The notes under the pieces are model-generated. The model did no database searches. It saw only the letters and a list, made by a program, of their open reading frames with translations, and had not been told where the DNA came from. DNA of 34,521 bases from Minisyncoccota bacterium. GTDB taxonomy: Bacteria; Patescibacteriota; Minisyncoccia; Minisyncoccales; CSSED10-335. Made by a program: the position numbers and the translations under genes. This document shows positions 1 to 8,164 of this stretch, piece after piece. The DNA lies in the NCBI GenBank assembly GCA_028701035.1, contig JAQVRO010000003.1, forward strand, positions 1-34,521, given 5' to 3'. The number at the start of each line of letters is the position of its first letter. The first letter of the stretch is position 1.

Positions 1-8
1 AAAAAACT

Positions 9-332
9 ATGACATTTTTTATACTTGGTTTTGTTGGAGGTATTATTAGAGGATCTATGGGGATTATTAAACACAAGCAGTCGTATAGCAATGTTAAAAT
101 TGATCAAAAGTATTTAATAACAACACTAGCAATATCTGGTGCTATCGGTTTTGCTTCGGCTTGGGCATTGAAAGACTTAGGAGTTATGTTTGCGGGAGCA
201 GAAACATTGCCGTTGAGCTTAGCTCTAATTGTTGGTTATGCCGGAGGTGATTTCTTAGAAAACATATTTAAGATAATTACTAAAAACGAAGACATATTCA
301 AAATAGGAAAAATTACAGAAAAGACAGAATAA
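9..332 (+). CDS. Small predicted membrane protein, unknown function
   Basis: 107-aa ORF with hydrophobic segments; its stop overlaps a downstream ATG (TAAATG). Confidence 0.6.
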   Translation: MTFFILGFVGGIIRGSMGIIKHKQSYSNVKIDQKYLITTLAISGAIGFASAWALKDLGVMFAGAETLPLSLALIVGYAGGDFLENIFKIITKNEDIFKIGKITEKTE

Positions 333-372
333 ATGAGAATTCTCTACACCATTACTAAATCAGAAGCTGGGG
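332..372 (+). repeat. 41-bp direct repeat, copy 1 (duplicate of glycosyltransferase start)
   Basis: aatgagaattctctacaccattactaaatcagaagctgggg is identical to 716-756. Confidence 0.95.
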
Positions 373-405
373 CCACGCCCGCCTCGCCTAAGCGAATATA
401 GTTTT

Positions 406-663
406 ATGTATTACACTTATGTTTTGTTGAGCAAAAAAGATGAAAATTTTTATATCGGTTATACTTTTGATTTAAAAAGAAGGCTGAGTGAACATAATTC
501 AGGGGCAGTATCTTCTACCAAAAACAGAGGAAAGCTTATATTGATATACTGTGAAATTTGTTTAAACAAAAACGATGCTATCAAAAGAGAGAAGTATTTT
601 AAGACAGGTTTTGGTAGAAGATTTTTAAATAATAGATTAGAAAATTATTTAACCAAGAATTAA
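406..663 (+). CDS. GIY-YIG domain nuclease, single-domain (UPF0213/YhbQ-like)
   Basis: MYYTYVLLSKKDENFYIGYTFDLKRRLSEHNSG contains the YVL/YIG core and RRLSEHN helix of GIY-YIG nucleases. Confidence 0.85.
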   Translation: MYYTYVLLSKKDENFYIGYTFDLKRRLSEHNSGAVSSTKNRGKLILIYCEICLNKNDAIKREKYFKTGFGRRFLNNRLENYLTKN

Positions 664-715
664 GCTCGCGATGGCGGGCCCCCAAGAATTCATATCGATT
701 AACCATAACAACTTC

Positions 716-756
716 AATGAGAATTCTCTACACCATTACTAAATCAGAAGCTGGGG
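716..756 (+). repeat. 41-bp direct repeat, copy 2 (intact glycosyltransferase start)
   Basis: Identical to 332-372; offset 384 bp. Confidence 0.95.
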
Positions 757-1775
757 GAGCTCAAACCCATGTTTTTCAATTGTCTAAGTATATGAAAGAA
801 AAAGGCCATAGCGTAGCCATAATGTCTTTTCCCGGAGGAGAATTAGAGAAGCTTGCAAAAGAGAACAATATTACTTTTCATCCAAATATATACTTTAGAA
901 ACACTTTTAATCCAATTCCGGGATTAAAAGCAATGAAAAGAATAATTGAGGTGGCTAGCATATTTAGCCCAGATATTATAGCCTGTCATAGCTCTATTGC
1001 TGGTTTTTGGACCAGATTAGCTATTAAAAACAGAATACCAACCGTATTTACTGCTCATGGCTGGGGATTTACCGATGGAGTACCCAAAACAAAGAAACTA
1101 CTTGTTTCTTTGGCAGAAAGAGTTGCTCAAAAATATTGTAATAGAATAATATGTGTTTCTGAATATGATAGGCAGTTAGCTATTAAAAACAAAGTGGCCA
1201 AAGAAGATAAGCTAATTACAATACATAACGGAGTAGAGTTGTTTCAAAGAGAAAAGACAGATAACAATATTAATATAGTATTTGTTGGCAGATTAAGCAA
1301 TCAAAAAGACCCAGAATTATTAATACAAGCTTTCGGTGAATTAAAAGAGTCAAACACTAATCTTTTTATAATCGGAGGCGGAGAAAAAGAAGAGAAGATT
1401 AAAAGAATGGGCGGTGATAATATTCAGATTACAGGATCCCTTACAAGAGCAGAAACACTAAACAAGCTAAAGAATGCTGACATATTTGTTTTAACATCTA
1501 ACTACGAGGGATTCCCCATTACTATTTTAGAAGCAATGAGTTTTGGCTTGCCAGTTATTGCCTCGGATGTTGGAGGAGTATCAGAAATAGTAGATGATAG
1601 TGTTGGCTATTTAATTAAAAGAGGAGACAAAGAAGAATTAAAAATAGCTCTAAAAGAATTGATAACCAACAAAAGCTTAAGAGAAGAAAAAGGAGCTAGG
1701 GCTAGAAAAAGAATACAAGAGAGTTTTACCATTGAAAAAATGCTTGAAAAAACAGAGCAGGTGTATTTACAATAA
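717..1775 (+). CDS. Glycosyltransferase, GT4-like
   Basis: N-terminal SEAGGAQTHVFQL and C-terminal SNYEGFPITILEAMSFGLPVIASDVGGVSEIV typical of GT4 enzymes. Confidence 0.9.
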   Translation: MRILYTITKSEAGGAQTHVFQLSKYMKEKGHSVAIMSFPGGELEKLAKENNITFHPNIYFRNTFNPIPGLKAMKRIIEVASIFSPDIIACHSSIAGFWTRLAIKNRIPTVFTAHGWGFTDGVPKTKKLLVSLAERVAQKYCNRIICVSEYDRQLAIKNKVAKEDKLITIHNGVELFQREKTDNNINIVFVGRLSNQKDPELLIQAFGELKESNTNLFIIGGGEKEEKIKRMGGDNIQITGSLTRAETLNKLKNADIFVLTSNYEGFPITILEAMSFGLPVIASDVGGVSEIVDDSVGYLIKRGDKEELKIALKELITNKSLREEKGARARKRIQESFTIEKMLEKTEQVYLQ

Positions 1776-1788
1776 TTCCATGTCATGC

Positions 1789-1814
1789 TATCCTGTACAA
1801 AAGTGTACAGGATA
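1789..1814 (+). promoter_or_regulatory. Perfect inverted repeat, probable autoregulatory operator of AbiE-like module 1
   Basis: TATCCTGTACA-AAAG-TGTACAGGATA, 11-bp arms, 14 bp before the AbiEi-like ATG. Confidence 0.6.
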
Positions 1815-1827
1815 ATATAACAAGAAT

Positions 1828-2367
1828 ATGGATAAATCAAAAATTCAAAAGCTTCTCCACGATGGAAAAAGTGTTTATCATACTCAAGACTTAGCTGTTA
1901 TTTGGGGAATCAGTAATTCAAACACCCTTTATACTACTATTAAAAGGTATGTCCAAAAAGGCCTTTTGAATAAAATTCATAAGGGTTTTTATTCTACCAT
2001 TCCAGTAAAAGACATTAATCCTTTTTATCTTGGTCTTTTAGCTATTCATAGATATGGATATATTAGCACCGAGAGTGTGCTAATTGATGAAGGATTGATG
2101 TTTCAAGATGTAAAATATATTACAATAGTATCTAGTGTATCCAGGAGGTTCAATATCGTTGGGTATGATTTTTTGGTTCGTAAAATGAAAGATGATTTCT
2201 TATATAATAACTCGGGTATTATTGTTAAAGATGGAATTTCTATTGCCTCTACTAATAGAGCTATAGCCGATATGCTTTATTTCAACCCAAAATATCATTT
2301 TGATTGTAATAAAAAAATTAATTGGTCGGAGATAGACAAGATAAAGAAGAAAATAAATTATGTATAA
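1828..2367 (+). CDS. AbiEi-like antitoxin / transcriptional regulator (module 1)
   Basis: N-terminal winged-helix-like region, KIHKGFYS and YGYISTESVL motifs, overlaps a nucleotidyltransferase ORF. Confidence 0.7.
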   Translation: MDKSKIQKLLHDGKSVYHTQDLAVIWGISNSNTLYTTIKRYVQKGLLNKIHKGFYSTIPVKDINPFYLGLLAIHRYGYISTESVLIDEGLMFQDVKYITIVSSVSRRFNIVGYDFLVRKMKDDFLYNNSGIIVKDGISIASTNRAIADMLYFNPKYHFDCNKKINWSEIDKIKKKINYV

Positions 2368-3094
2368 CAAAAAAAGAGAACAGGCTAGGCACGAAGCTCA
2401 AATGCATCGTTTGCTTACAGAAATATTAGATGATAAAAATCTAGCATTAAATATTTTTTTTAAAGGAGGAACATGCGCACGAATGTTAGGCTTTTTAGAT
2501 AGGTTTTCGGTAGATTTAGATTTTGATCTTAAAGAGGGTGCAGATAAAAAAGAACTCAAGAAATCTCTTTATGGTATTTTCAAAAAATTAAACTTAGAAA
2601 TTAAAGACGAAAGCAAAAATGCTTTGCAATTCTTTTTAAAATATTCCGCTCCAAAAGACGAAAGAAATACAATTAAGTTGGAGATATTAGATAAAACCTT
2701 TACTTCTAATAAATATTCTTCTCAGTATTTATTACCGATAAATAGAACTGCAATTTGTCAAACAATTGAAACTATGTTTGCTCATAAATTAATAGCTCTT
2801 ATTGATCGTTTTGAGCAGGGTGGTGGAATTGCTGGAAGGGATGTTTATGATATACATTACTTCTTTTCTCAAGGTTACGATTATTCTAGTGATGTTGTAG
2901 AGGAGAGAAGGGGTATACCAGTTAAGCAGTTCTTTAAAGAATTAAAAGAGTTTATAGATAAAGAGGTTAATAGTAGTGTTATAGATCAAGACCTTAATGT
3001 TTTACTAGATTACGATAAATTTAAAGTTATTCGCAAACATCTTAAACAAGAAACCGTTAATTTTATTAATTCTGAAATTAACTACTTGCACTAA
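2360..3094 (+). CDS. AbiEii-like nucleotidyltransferase toxin (module 1)
   Basis: FFKGGTCARMLGFLDRFSVDLDFDL matches the GG..R...S.DLDF core of AbiEii/AbiGii nucleotidyltransferases. Confidence 0.8.
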   Translation: MYNKKREQARHEAQMHRLLTEILDDKNLALNIFFKGGTCARMLGFLDRFSVDLDFDLKEGADKKELKKSLYGIFKKLNLEIKDESKNALQFFLKYSAPKDERNTIKLEILDKTFTSNKYSSQYLLPINRTAICQTIETMFAHKLIALIDRFEQGGGIAGRDVYDIHYFFSQGYDYSSDVVEERRGIPVKQFFKELKEFIDKEVNSSVIDQDLNVLLDYDKFKVIRKHLKQETVNFINSEINYLH

Positions 3095-3117
3095 TCGTAT
3101 CATAATGATACGATTAG
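3091..3117 (+). promoter_or_regulatory. Perfect palindrome before the fic gene
   Basis: CTAATCGTATCA-TAA-TGATACGATTAG; an extra half-site AATGATACGAAT lies at 3126-3137. Contains the stop codon of the previous ORF. Confidence 0.65.
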
Positions 3118-3137
3118 AGTAGCTAAATGATACGAAT

Positions 3138-4205
3138 ATGTTTGATTTAAACAAGAAACAACAAGAGATATTAAATATAGTTGTTAAAGATGAATCTTTG
3201 CAATCATCAGAAGTTTTTGAAAAGATGAGCGATGTTTCTCTTGTAACAGTCAAAAGAGCTTTATCAGATATGGCTCGTCTTGGGCTTTTGAATAAAAGTG
3301 GTTCGGGGAGATCTGTTAAGTATAGTATTGGCATCATCGGAAGAATATTCCTAGACATTGATGCTCGCAAATATTGTTCTATTGATCCTGACGAAAGGTT
3401 TGGTCTTGCTAGATATAATTTTGAATTCTTGTCATCTATACCAAGCGAATTATTTTCAAAAGATGAAATTAATCTTTTGAACAATTCAACAGCAAATTGG
3501 CAAGGCAAGATAAAGAATATAACACCAGTTATCCAAGAAAAAGAACTAAAAAGATTTGTAATTGAGCTTGCTTGGAAATCTTCTAAAATCGAAGGAAATA
3601 CTTATTCTCTTGTAGATACCGAGCAATTAATATTAAATAACAAAGAAGCAAAAAACAGAACTAAAGAAGAAACCCAGATGATTCTAAACCATAGAGACGC
3701 CTTTCATACTATTTTTAATAATCCAGATAAATATAAGAAGATTAAAAAAGGAGAAATAGAAGAAATACATTTTTTGTTAACTAAAGACTTAAAAATCAAA
3801 AAAGGTTTTAGGCAGAGCCCAGTTGGAATTACTGGATCAATATTTAGGCCATTGGATAATAGTTATCAGATATCAGAAGCTGTTGATTTATTAGAAAAGG
3901 CAATTACACAAGCGAAAAGCCCATTCTCTAAGGCACTTATTGCTTTATTGGGAATATCTTATATCCAACCATTTGAAGATGGAAATAAGAGAACAGCTCG
4001 CTTTACTGCTAATGCGATATTAATCTCTAATAATCTCCCCCCAATATCTTATCGTAGTGTTGACGAAAGAGACTATAGAGATGCCATATTAACCTTATAT
4101 GAAATAAACTCTATTATTCCGATTAAAAAGATATTTATTAATCAGTACGATTTTACAGCAAACAATTATACGATAGCAATTAATGAAAAATCAAGAAATA
4201 TTTAA
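3138..4205 (+). CDS. Fic-domain protein with N-terminal winged helix; degenerate Fic motif
   Basis: IQPFEDGNKRTAR corresponds to HPFxxGNxR; SSKIEGN resembles the Fic inhibitory (S/T)xxxE(G/N) motif; N-terminal HTH-like region. Confidence 0.85.
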   Translation: MFDLNKKQQEILNIVVKDESLQSSEVFEKMSDVSLVTVKRALSDMARLGLLNKSGSGRSVKYSIGIIGRIFLDIDARKYCSIDPDERFGLARYNFEFLSSIPSELFSKDEINLLNNSTANWQGKIKNITPVIQEKELKRFVIELAWKSSKIEGNTYSLVDTEQLILNNKEAKNRTKEETQMILNHRDAFHTIFNNPDKYKKIKKGEIEEIHFLLTKDLKIKKGFRQSPVGITGSIFRPLDNSYQISEAVDLLEKAITQAKSPFSKALIALLGISYIQPFEDGNKRTARFTANAILISNNLPPISYRSVDERDYRDAILTLYEINSIIPIKKIFINQYDFTANNYTIAINEKSRNI

Positions 4206-4240
4206 TATTAGATTTTTCAAGCAATATATTAATAGTTAAA

Positions 4241-4420
4241 ATGAGCAAAAAAGATAGCCCTAAAAAAGAAATTGATTCTTTAATAAAAAACAACAGCTTT
4301 TCTAGTTGTAGATTCTACTCTATAAAAGAAAACAAACTATTAAAGAATTTACTCAAAAGTAAAGAAGAGATGATTTCTGGTAAAGGTAAAAAGCTAGAAT
4401 CGTTGAAGGATTTGGGTTAA
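4241..4420 (+). CDS. Small hypothetical protein (59 aa), possible antitoxin-like
   Basis: Read directly: MSKKDSPKKEIDSLIKNNSFSSCRFYSIKENKLLKNLLKSKEEMISGKGKKLESLKDLG*; just below the ORF-track length cutoff. Confidence 0.4.
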   Translation: MSKKDSPKKEIDSLIKNNSFSSCRFYSIKENKLLKNLLKSKEEMISGKGKKLESLKDLG

Positions 4421-4451
4421 TGGGAATACATAAATTAACCCTGAAATTTAA

Positions 4452-4470
4452 TCGTATCAAAATGATATGA
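4452..4470 (+). promoter_or_regulatory. Degenerate copy of the fic-proximal palindrome overlapping the polX start codon
   Basis: TCGTATCA-AAA-TGATATGA versus TCGTATCA-TAA-TGATACGA upstream of fic. Confidence 0.5.
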
Positions 4471-6146
4471 AAAACCAAGAAATAGCTAAAATACTCTACG
4501 ATATGGCAGATAGATTTGCTATGGATGGAGTTGCCTTTAAGCCCTATGCTTACAGGAAAGCTGCCGATGTTTTAATATATGAGGAAGATATTGAGAACAT
4601 ATATGAAAGGGGCGGGCTTAAAGAGCTAGAGAGCATGCCTGGAATTGGCAAGCACATTGCTTTAAAAATTGAAGAATATTTAAAAACAGGCAAGATCAAG
4701 CAATATGAATTGTTGAAAAAAGAAACACCCGTAGATCTTGAAGAATTAACTAAAGTAGAAGGGGTGGGGCCCATGACCGTTAAGACCCTTTACCAAGAAT
4801 TGAAAGTTAAAAACATTAAAGATTTGAAGCGGGCAGCCGAGAGGCACAAGATTGCCCCTCTTTTTGGATTTGGAGAAAAAACAGAGCAGGCAATACTAGA
4901 GGGAATAGGGTTTTTAGACAAAACTCAAGGCAGAGTGTCTGTTGCTATAGCTTTCGTTGAAGCTAATAGAATAATTGATTATTTAAAAACCATGCCTGAA
5001 GTTGAAAATATTAGCATAGCAGGATCACTTAGAAGAATGAAAGAAACAGTGGGTGACATTGATATTTTAGTAAGCTCAAAGAATCCTAAAAAGGTAATGG
5101 AGTATTTCGTTAAAATTCCTGAGGTTCAAAAAGTATGGGGTCAAGGCACCACCAAAACATCGGTAAGAATGAAAGGGGGATACAATGTTGATTTGAGGGT
5201 GGTGCCCAAAACAAGCTTTGGATCAGCTCTACAATACTTTACTGGATCTAAAGAACATAATATTAACCTCAGAAAGATTGCAATAGCAAAAGGATTAAAG
5301 TTAAACGAATATGGTGTTTTTAAAGGCAACAAAAAGATTGCTGGAGAAACAGAAGAATCAATATACTCTGCTCTAGACTTAAACTGGATTCCTCCAGAAT
5401 TGAGAGAAGGGGCAATTAAGCCAAAACCAAAAAACTTAATAGATTACAATGATATTAAAGGAGACCTTCATTGCCACACTACTTGGTCTGGTGGATCTGG
5501 TTCAATAGAAGAAATGGCTCAGAAAGCGATGAGCTTAAATTACTTATATATTGGTATTGCAGACCATACAAAGTATTTAAGAATAGAAAATGGGTTAGAC
5601 GAGAAAAGACTAAAAGAACAAAGAAAAGAAATTGATTTATTAAATAAGAAACTAAAGATACATATTCTTCAGGGTTGCGAAGCTAATATTTTAGCCGATG
5701 GCTCTATTGATATTAAAGATAGCGCCCTAAAAGAACTAGACTTTGTTATTGCTGGGATACATTCTCATTTTAAACTAAGCAAAGACAAAATGACAAGGAG
5801 ATTAGTAAAAGCAATGAAAAACCCAAATGTGGATATCATATCACACCCAACAGGGAGAATTATTGGTAAACGAGCGGAATATGATATTGACTTTGATAAA
5901 ATACTAGTTGTCGCCAAAGAAACAAAAACTGTTTTAGAAATTAATGCTCATCCCGCTAGACTAGATTTAAACGATATTAATATTAATAAGGCAGTTAAAG
6001 CGGGAGTAAAGATGATAATTAATACCGATGCTCACCAAAAGGAAAATATGGATTTAATGAATCTAGGCATAGCTCAAGCACGAAGAGGTTTCGCTACCAA
6101 GAGTGATATTGTTAATACTCTAGACTTAACAACCTATTTCCAATAA
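4467..6146 (+). CDS. polX: DNA polymerase/3'-5' exonuclease PolX (family X + PHP domain)
   Basis: HhH region (SMPGIGKHIALKI, VEGVGPMTVKTLY), GSLRRMKETVGDIDILV nucleotidyltransferase motif, PHP motif DLHCHTTWSGG. Confidence 0.95.
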   Translation: MKNQEIAKILYDMADRFAMDGVAFKPYAYRKAADVLIYEEDIENIYERGGLKELESMPGIGKHIALKIEEYLKTGKIKQYELLKKETPVDLEELTKVEGVGPMTVKTLYQELKVKNIKDLKRAAERHKIAPLFGFGEKTEQAILEGIGFLDKTQGRVSVAIAFVEANRIIDYLKTMPEVENISIAGSLRRMKETVGDIDILVSSKNPKKVMEYFVKIPEVQKVWGQGTTKTSVRMKGGYNVDLRVVPKTSFGSALQYFTGSKEHNINLRKIAIAKGLKLNEYGVFKGNKKIAGETEESIYSALDLNWIPPELREGAIKPKPKNLIDYNDIKGDLHCHTTWSGGSGSIEEMAQKAMSLNYLYIGIADHTKYLRIENGLDEKRLKEQRKEIDLLNKKLKIHILQGCEANILADGSIDIKDSALKELDFVIAGIHSHFKLSKDKMTRRLVKAMKNPNVDIISHPTGRIIGKRAEYDIDFDKILVVAKETKTVLEINAHPARLDLNDININKAVKAGVKMIINTDAHQKENMDLMNLGIAQARRGFATKSDIVNTLDLTTYFQ

Positions 6147-6181
6147 TATACAATTGTTGTATATTAACAGAAGCAAGTTAT
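6142..6181 (+). repeat. 40-bp direct repeat with operator palindrome, copy 1
   Basis: Contains TAATATACAA-TTG-TTGTATATTA (6144-6166); 39/40 identical to 6661-6700. Confidence 0.9.
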
Positions 6182-6199
6182 AGATAAATTAATAAAAAT

Positions 6200-6607
6200 A
6201 TGATTAAAATTAAAGTTATAAAAACAAATGAAGATTATCAAAAAGCTCTTAGGGCAATTGAAGGGCTAATTGATTATGATCCAAATCCTAATACAGTAAA
6301 GGGTGAGCAATTAGAATTGCTTACAATCTTAGTTAAAGATTATGAATCTAAAATGTTTCCCAAATCATTGCCTAATCCAATTGAGGCAATAAAATTTAGA
6401 ATGGAACAAGCTGGTCTTAAACAAGCAGACCTCGTTCCTTATCTAGGTGGTCGTAATCGTGTTTCAGAAATTCTTTCTGGTAAACGCCAACTAACCGTTG
6501 AGATGATAGCTAATTTATCTGAAGGTCTTGGCATTCCAGCAGAGGTCTTAATAGGTAAATCCAAAGATATGCTTGCATATCAAAAAAGGGAGAATGTTTT
6601 GCTTTAG
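6200..6607 (+). CDS. HigA-like (COG5499-type) HTH antitoxin, no adjacent HigB toxin
   Basis: IKFRMEQAGLKQADLVPYLGGRNRVSEILSGKRQLTVEMIANLSEGLGIPAEVLI is a Cro/CI-type HTH typical of HigA. Confidence 0.8.
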   Translation: MIKIKVIKTNEDYQKALRAIEGLIDYDPNPNTVKGEQLELLTILVKDYESKMFPKSLPNPIEAIKFRMEQAGLKQADLVPYLGGRNRVSEILSGKRQLTVEMIANLSEGLGIPAEVLIGKSKDMLAYQKRENVLL

Positions 6608-6660
6608 ATGTGACTATAGAACATCTTTAATATTACCACAAAGCTTGACAACTCATTTCG

Positions 6661-6700
6661 AATAATATACAATTGTTGTATATTAACAGAAACAAGTTAT
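6661..6700 (+). repeat. 40-bp direct repeat with operator palindrome, copy 2
   Basis: TAATATACAATTGTTGTATATTA at 6663-6685, immediately upstream of AbiEi-like gene 2. Confidence 0.9.
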
Positions 6701-7331
6701 GATTAAATCAAGAGAACTTGAAAGCATAATAGCGGGTATGCCATACTTCTTGCCCGAGAATCTCTTGTCTTTGGGTTTTAAAAGGCACCATTTAAACATG
6801 GTGTTATCTCGGCTCAAGAAAAGAGGAGATGTTGTCCTTCTTAAGAGAGGAATGTATGTTTCAGTAGAATACTTAAACAAGGTAAAAAGAAGTGGCGAAT
6901 ACAACAAATACCTAGAAATGATATCTGGAGTGCTATACTCTCCATCGTATTTAAGTTTAGAGTATGTTCTAAATGAGTATAACATCTTAAGCGAAGCCTC
7001 TTTTAGCTTTTCTTTAGTAAGTAATAAGAAAACATTTGAAATGAGAAACGATCTTGGGCTATTCCGTTATCGTAGTATTAAGGAAAGTCTCTTCACTGGA
7101 TTTAAGGTGATTAGAAAAGGTGACTTCTTAATATACAAGGCAACTCCCGCAAAGGCTTTATTTGACTTCTTGTATTTTCGTAAGAATATAATTACGGGAG
7201 ATGATTTTTTAGAATCCTTTAGGATTAATAAAGAGGCAATGAAAGCTAGCGACTTAAAAGAATTTAAAAGATATATTTTAATTTCGAACAACAAGAGAAT
7301 GAAAGAAATTGGAAAATTTTATGCACACTAA
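6699..7331 (+). CDS. AbiEi-like antitoxin / transcriptional regulator (module 2)
   Basis: N-terminal HTH with RLKKRGDVVLLKRGMYV, SPSYLSLEYVLNEYNIL, KATPAKALFDFLYF; overlaps the AbiEii-like ORF. Confidence 0.75.
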   Translation: MIKSRELESIIAGMPYFLPENLLSLGFKRHHLNMVLSRLKKRGDVVLLKRGMYVSVEYLNKVKRSGEYNKYLEMISGVLYSPSYLSLEYVLNEYNILSEASFSFSLVSNKKTFEMRNDLGLFRYRSIKESLFTGFKVIRKGDFLIYKATPAKALFDFLYFRKNIITGDDFLESFRINKEAMKASDLKEFKRYILISNNKRMKEIGKFYAH

Positions 7332-8154
7332 AGAAATATTAAAAAAGATAGTAAGCGACAATTACGACAAGTCTGACTTCTATACCCGCAATCTTTTAAG
7401 AGAATACTTGCAGATTTTTATTTTAAAATACATTTATTCTTCTAAAGATTATAAAGATTTGTTTTTCTATGGTGGAACTTGTCTATCTCAGTGCTATGGT
7501 ATTCCTCGTCTATCGGAAGACTTAGATTTTGTAGATACTAAGAAAGATATCAATTTAGATAATCTTGCCAAGGATGTTAAGAGTTTCTTTGAAAACAACA
7601 CAGACATTTCTCCAGAAATTAAAATCCAGAAGTTTAGAATATATCTTAAGTTTCCAATATTAAAAGAATTAGGTTTTGTAAAAGACTTATCTGAACCTAC
7701 CCATCTTTTTATTAAAATAGAGGTTTTCTCTGATTTTGATTTTTGCAATAAGTTTAAAACAGAATTTAAGCCTATTTTTAAGTTTAATCACTCGGTTTTA
7801 ATAAAAACATTTGATATTGAAACATTAATGGCAACAAAGGTAAGAGCTATAATGTATAGAAAGTGGGAGAAAACTAGCAAGGATGGTAAATCGTTAGCCT
7901 CAGTAAAAGGCAGAGATTTTTTTGATCTAATGTGGTTTTTAGAAAAAGGGATAGAGCCAAACCTTGATTGTATTGAAGGTGTGCAAACCAAAGAAGAACT
8001 TAAATGCATTTTATTAGAGAAGGTAGACAATGCAGACAGTAAGAGTATAGAGTATGATTTGAAGGCATTCATATCCGATCAAGACTTTGTTTTAAACATA
8101 TCATCTAATATCAAAGATATAATAATTAAAAATCTTAACAATTGGAAAAATTAA
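7321..8154 (+). CDS. AbiEii-like nucleotidyltransferase toxin (module 2)
   Basis: LFFYGGTCLSQCYGIPRLSEDLDFVD motif. ATG at 7321 preferred over the TTG start at 7309. Confidence 0.85.
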   Translation: MHTKEILKKIVSDNYDKSDFYTRNLLREYLQIFILKYIYSSKDYKDLFFYGGTCLSQCYGIPRLSEDLDFVDTKKDINLDNLAKDVKSFFENNTDISPEIKIQKFRIYLKFPILKELGFVKDLSEPTHLFIKIEVFSDFDFCNKFKTEFKPIFKFNHSVLIKTFDIETLMATKVRAIMYRKWEKTSKDGKSLASVKGRDFFDLMWFLEKGIEPNLDCIEGVQTKEELKCILLEKVDNADSKSIEYDLKAFISDQDFVLNISSNIKDIIIKNLNNWKN

Positions 8155-8164
8155 TAAAAAAAAT

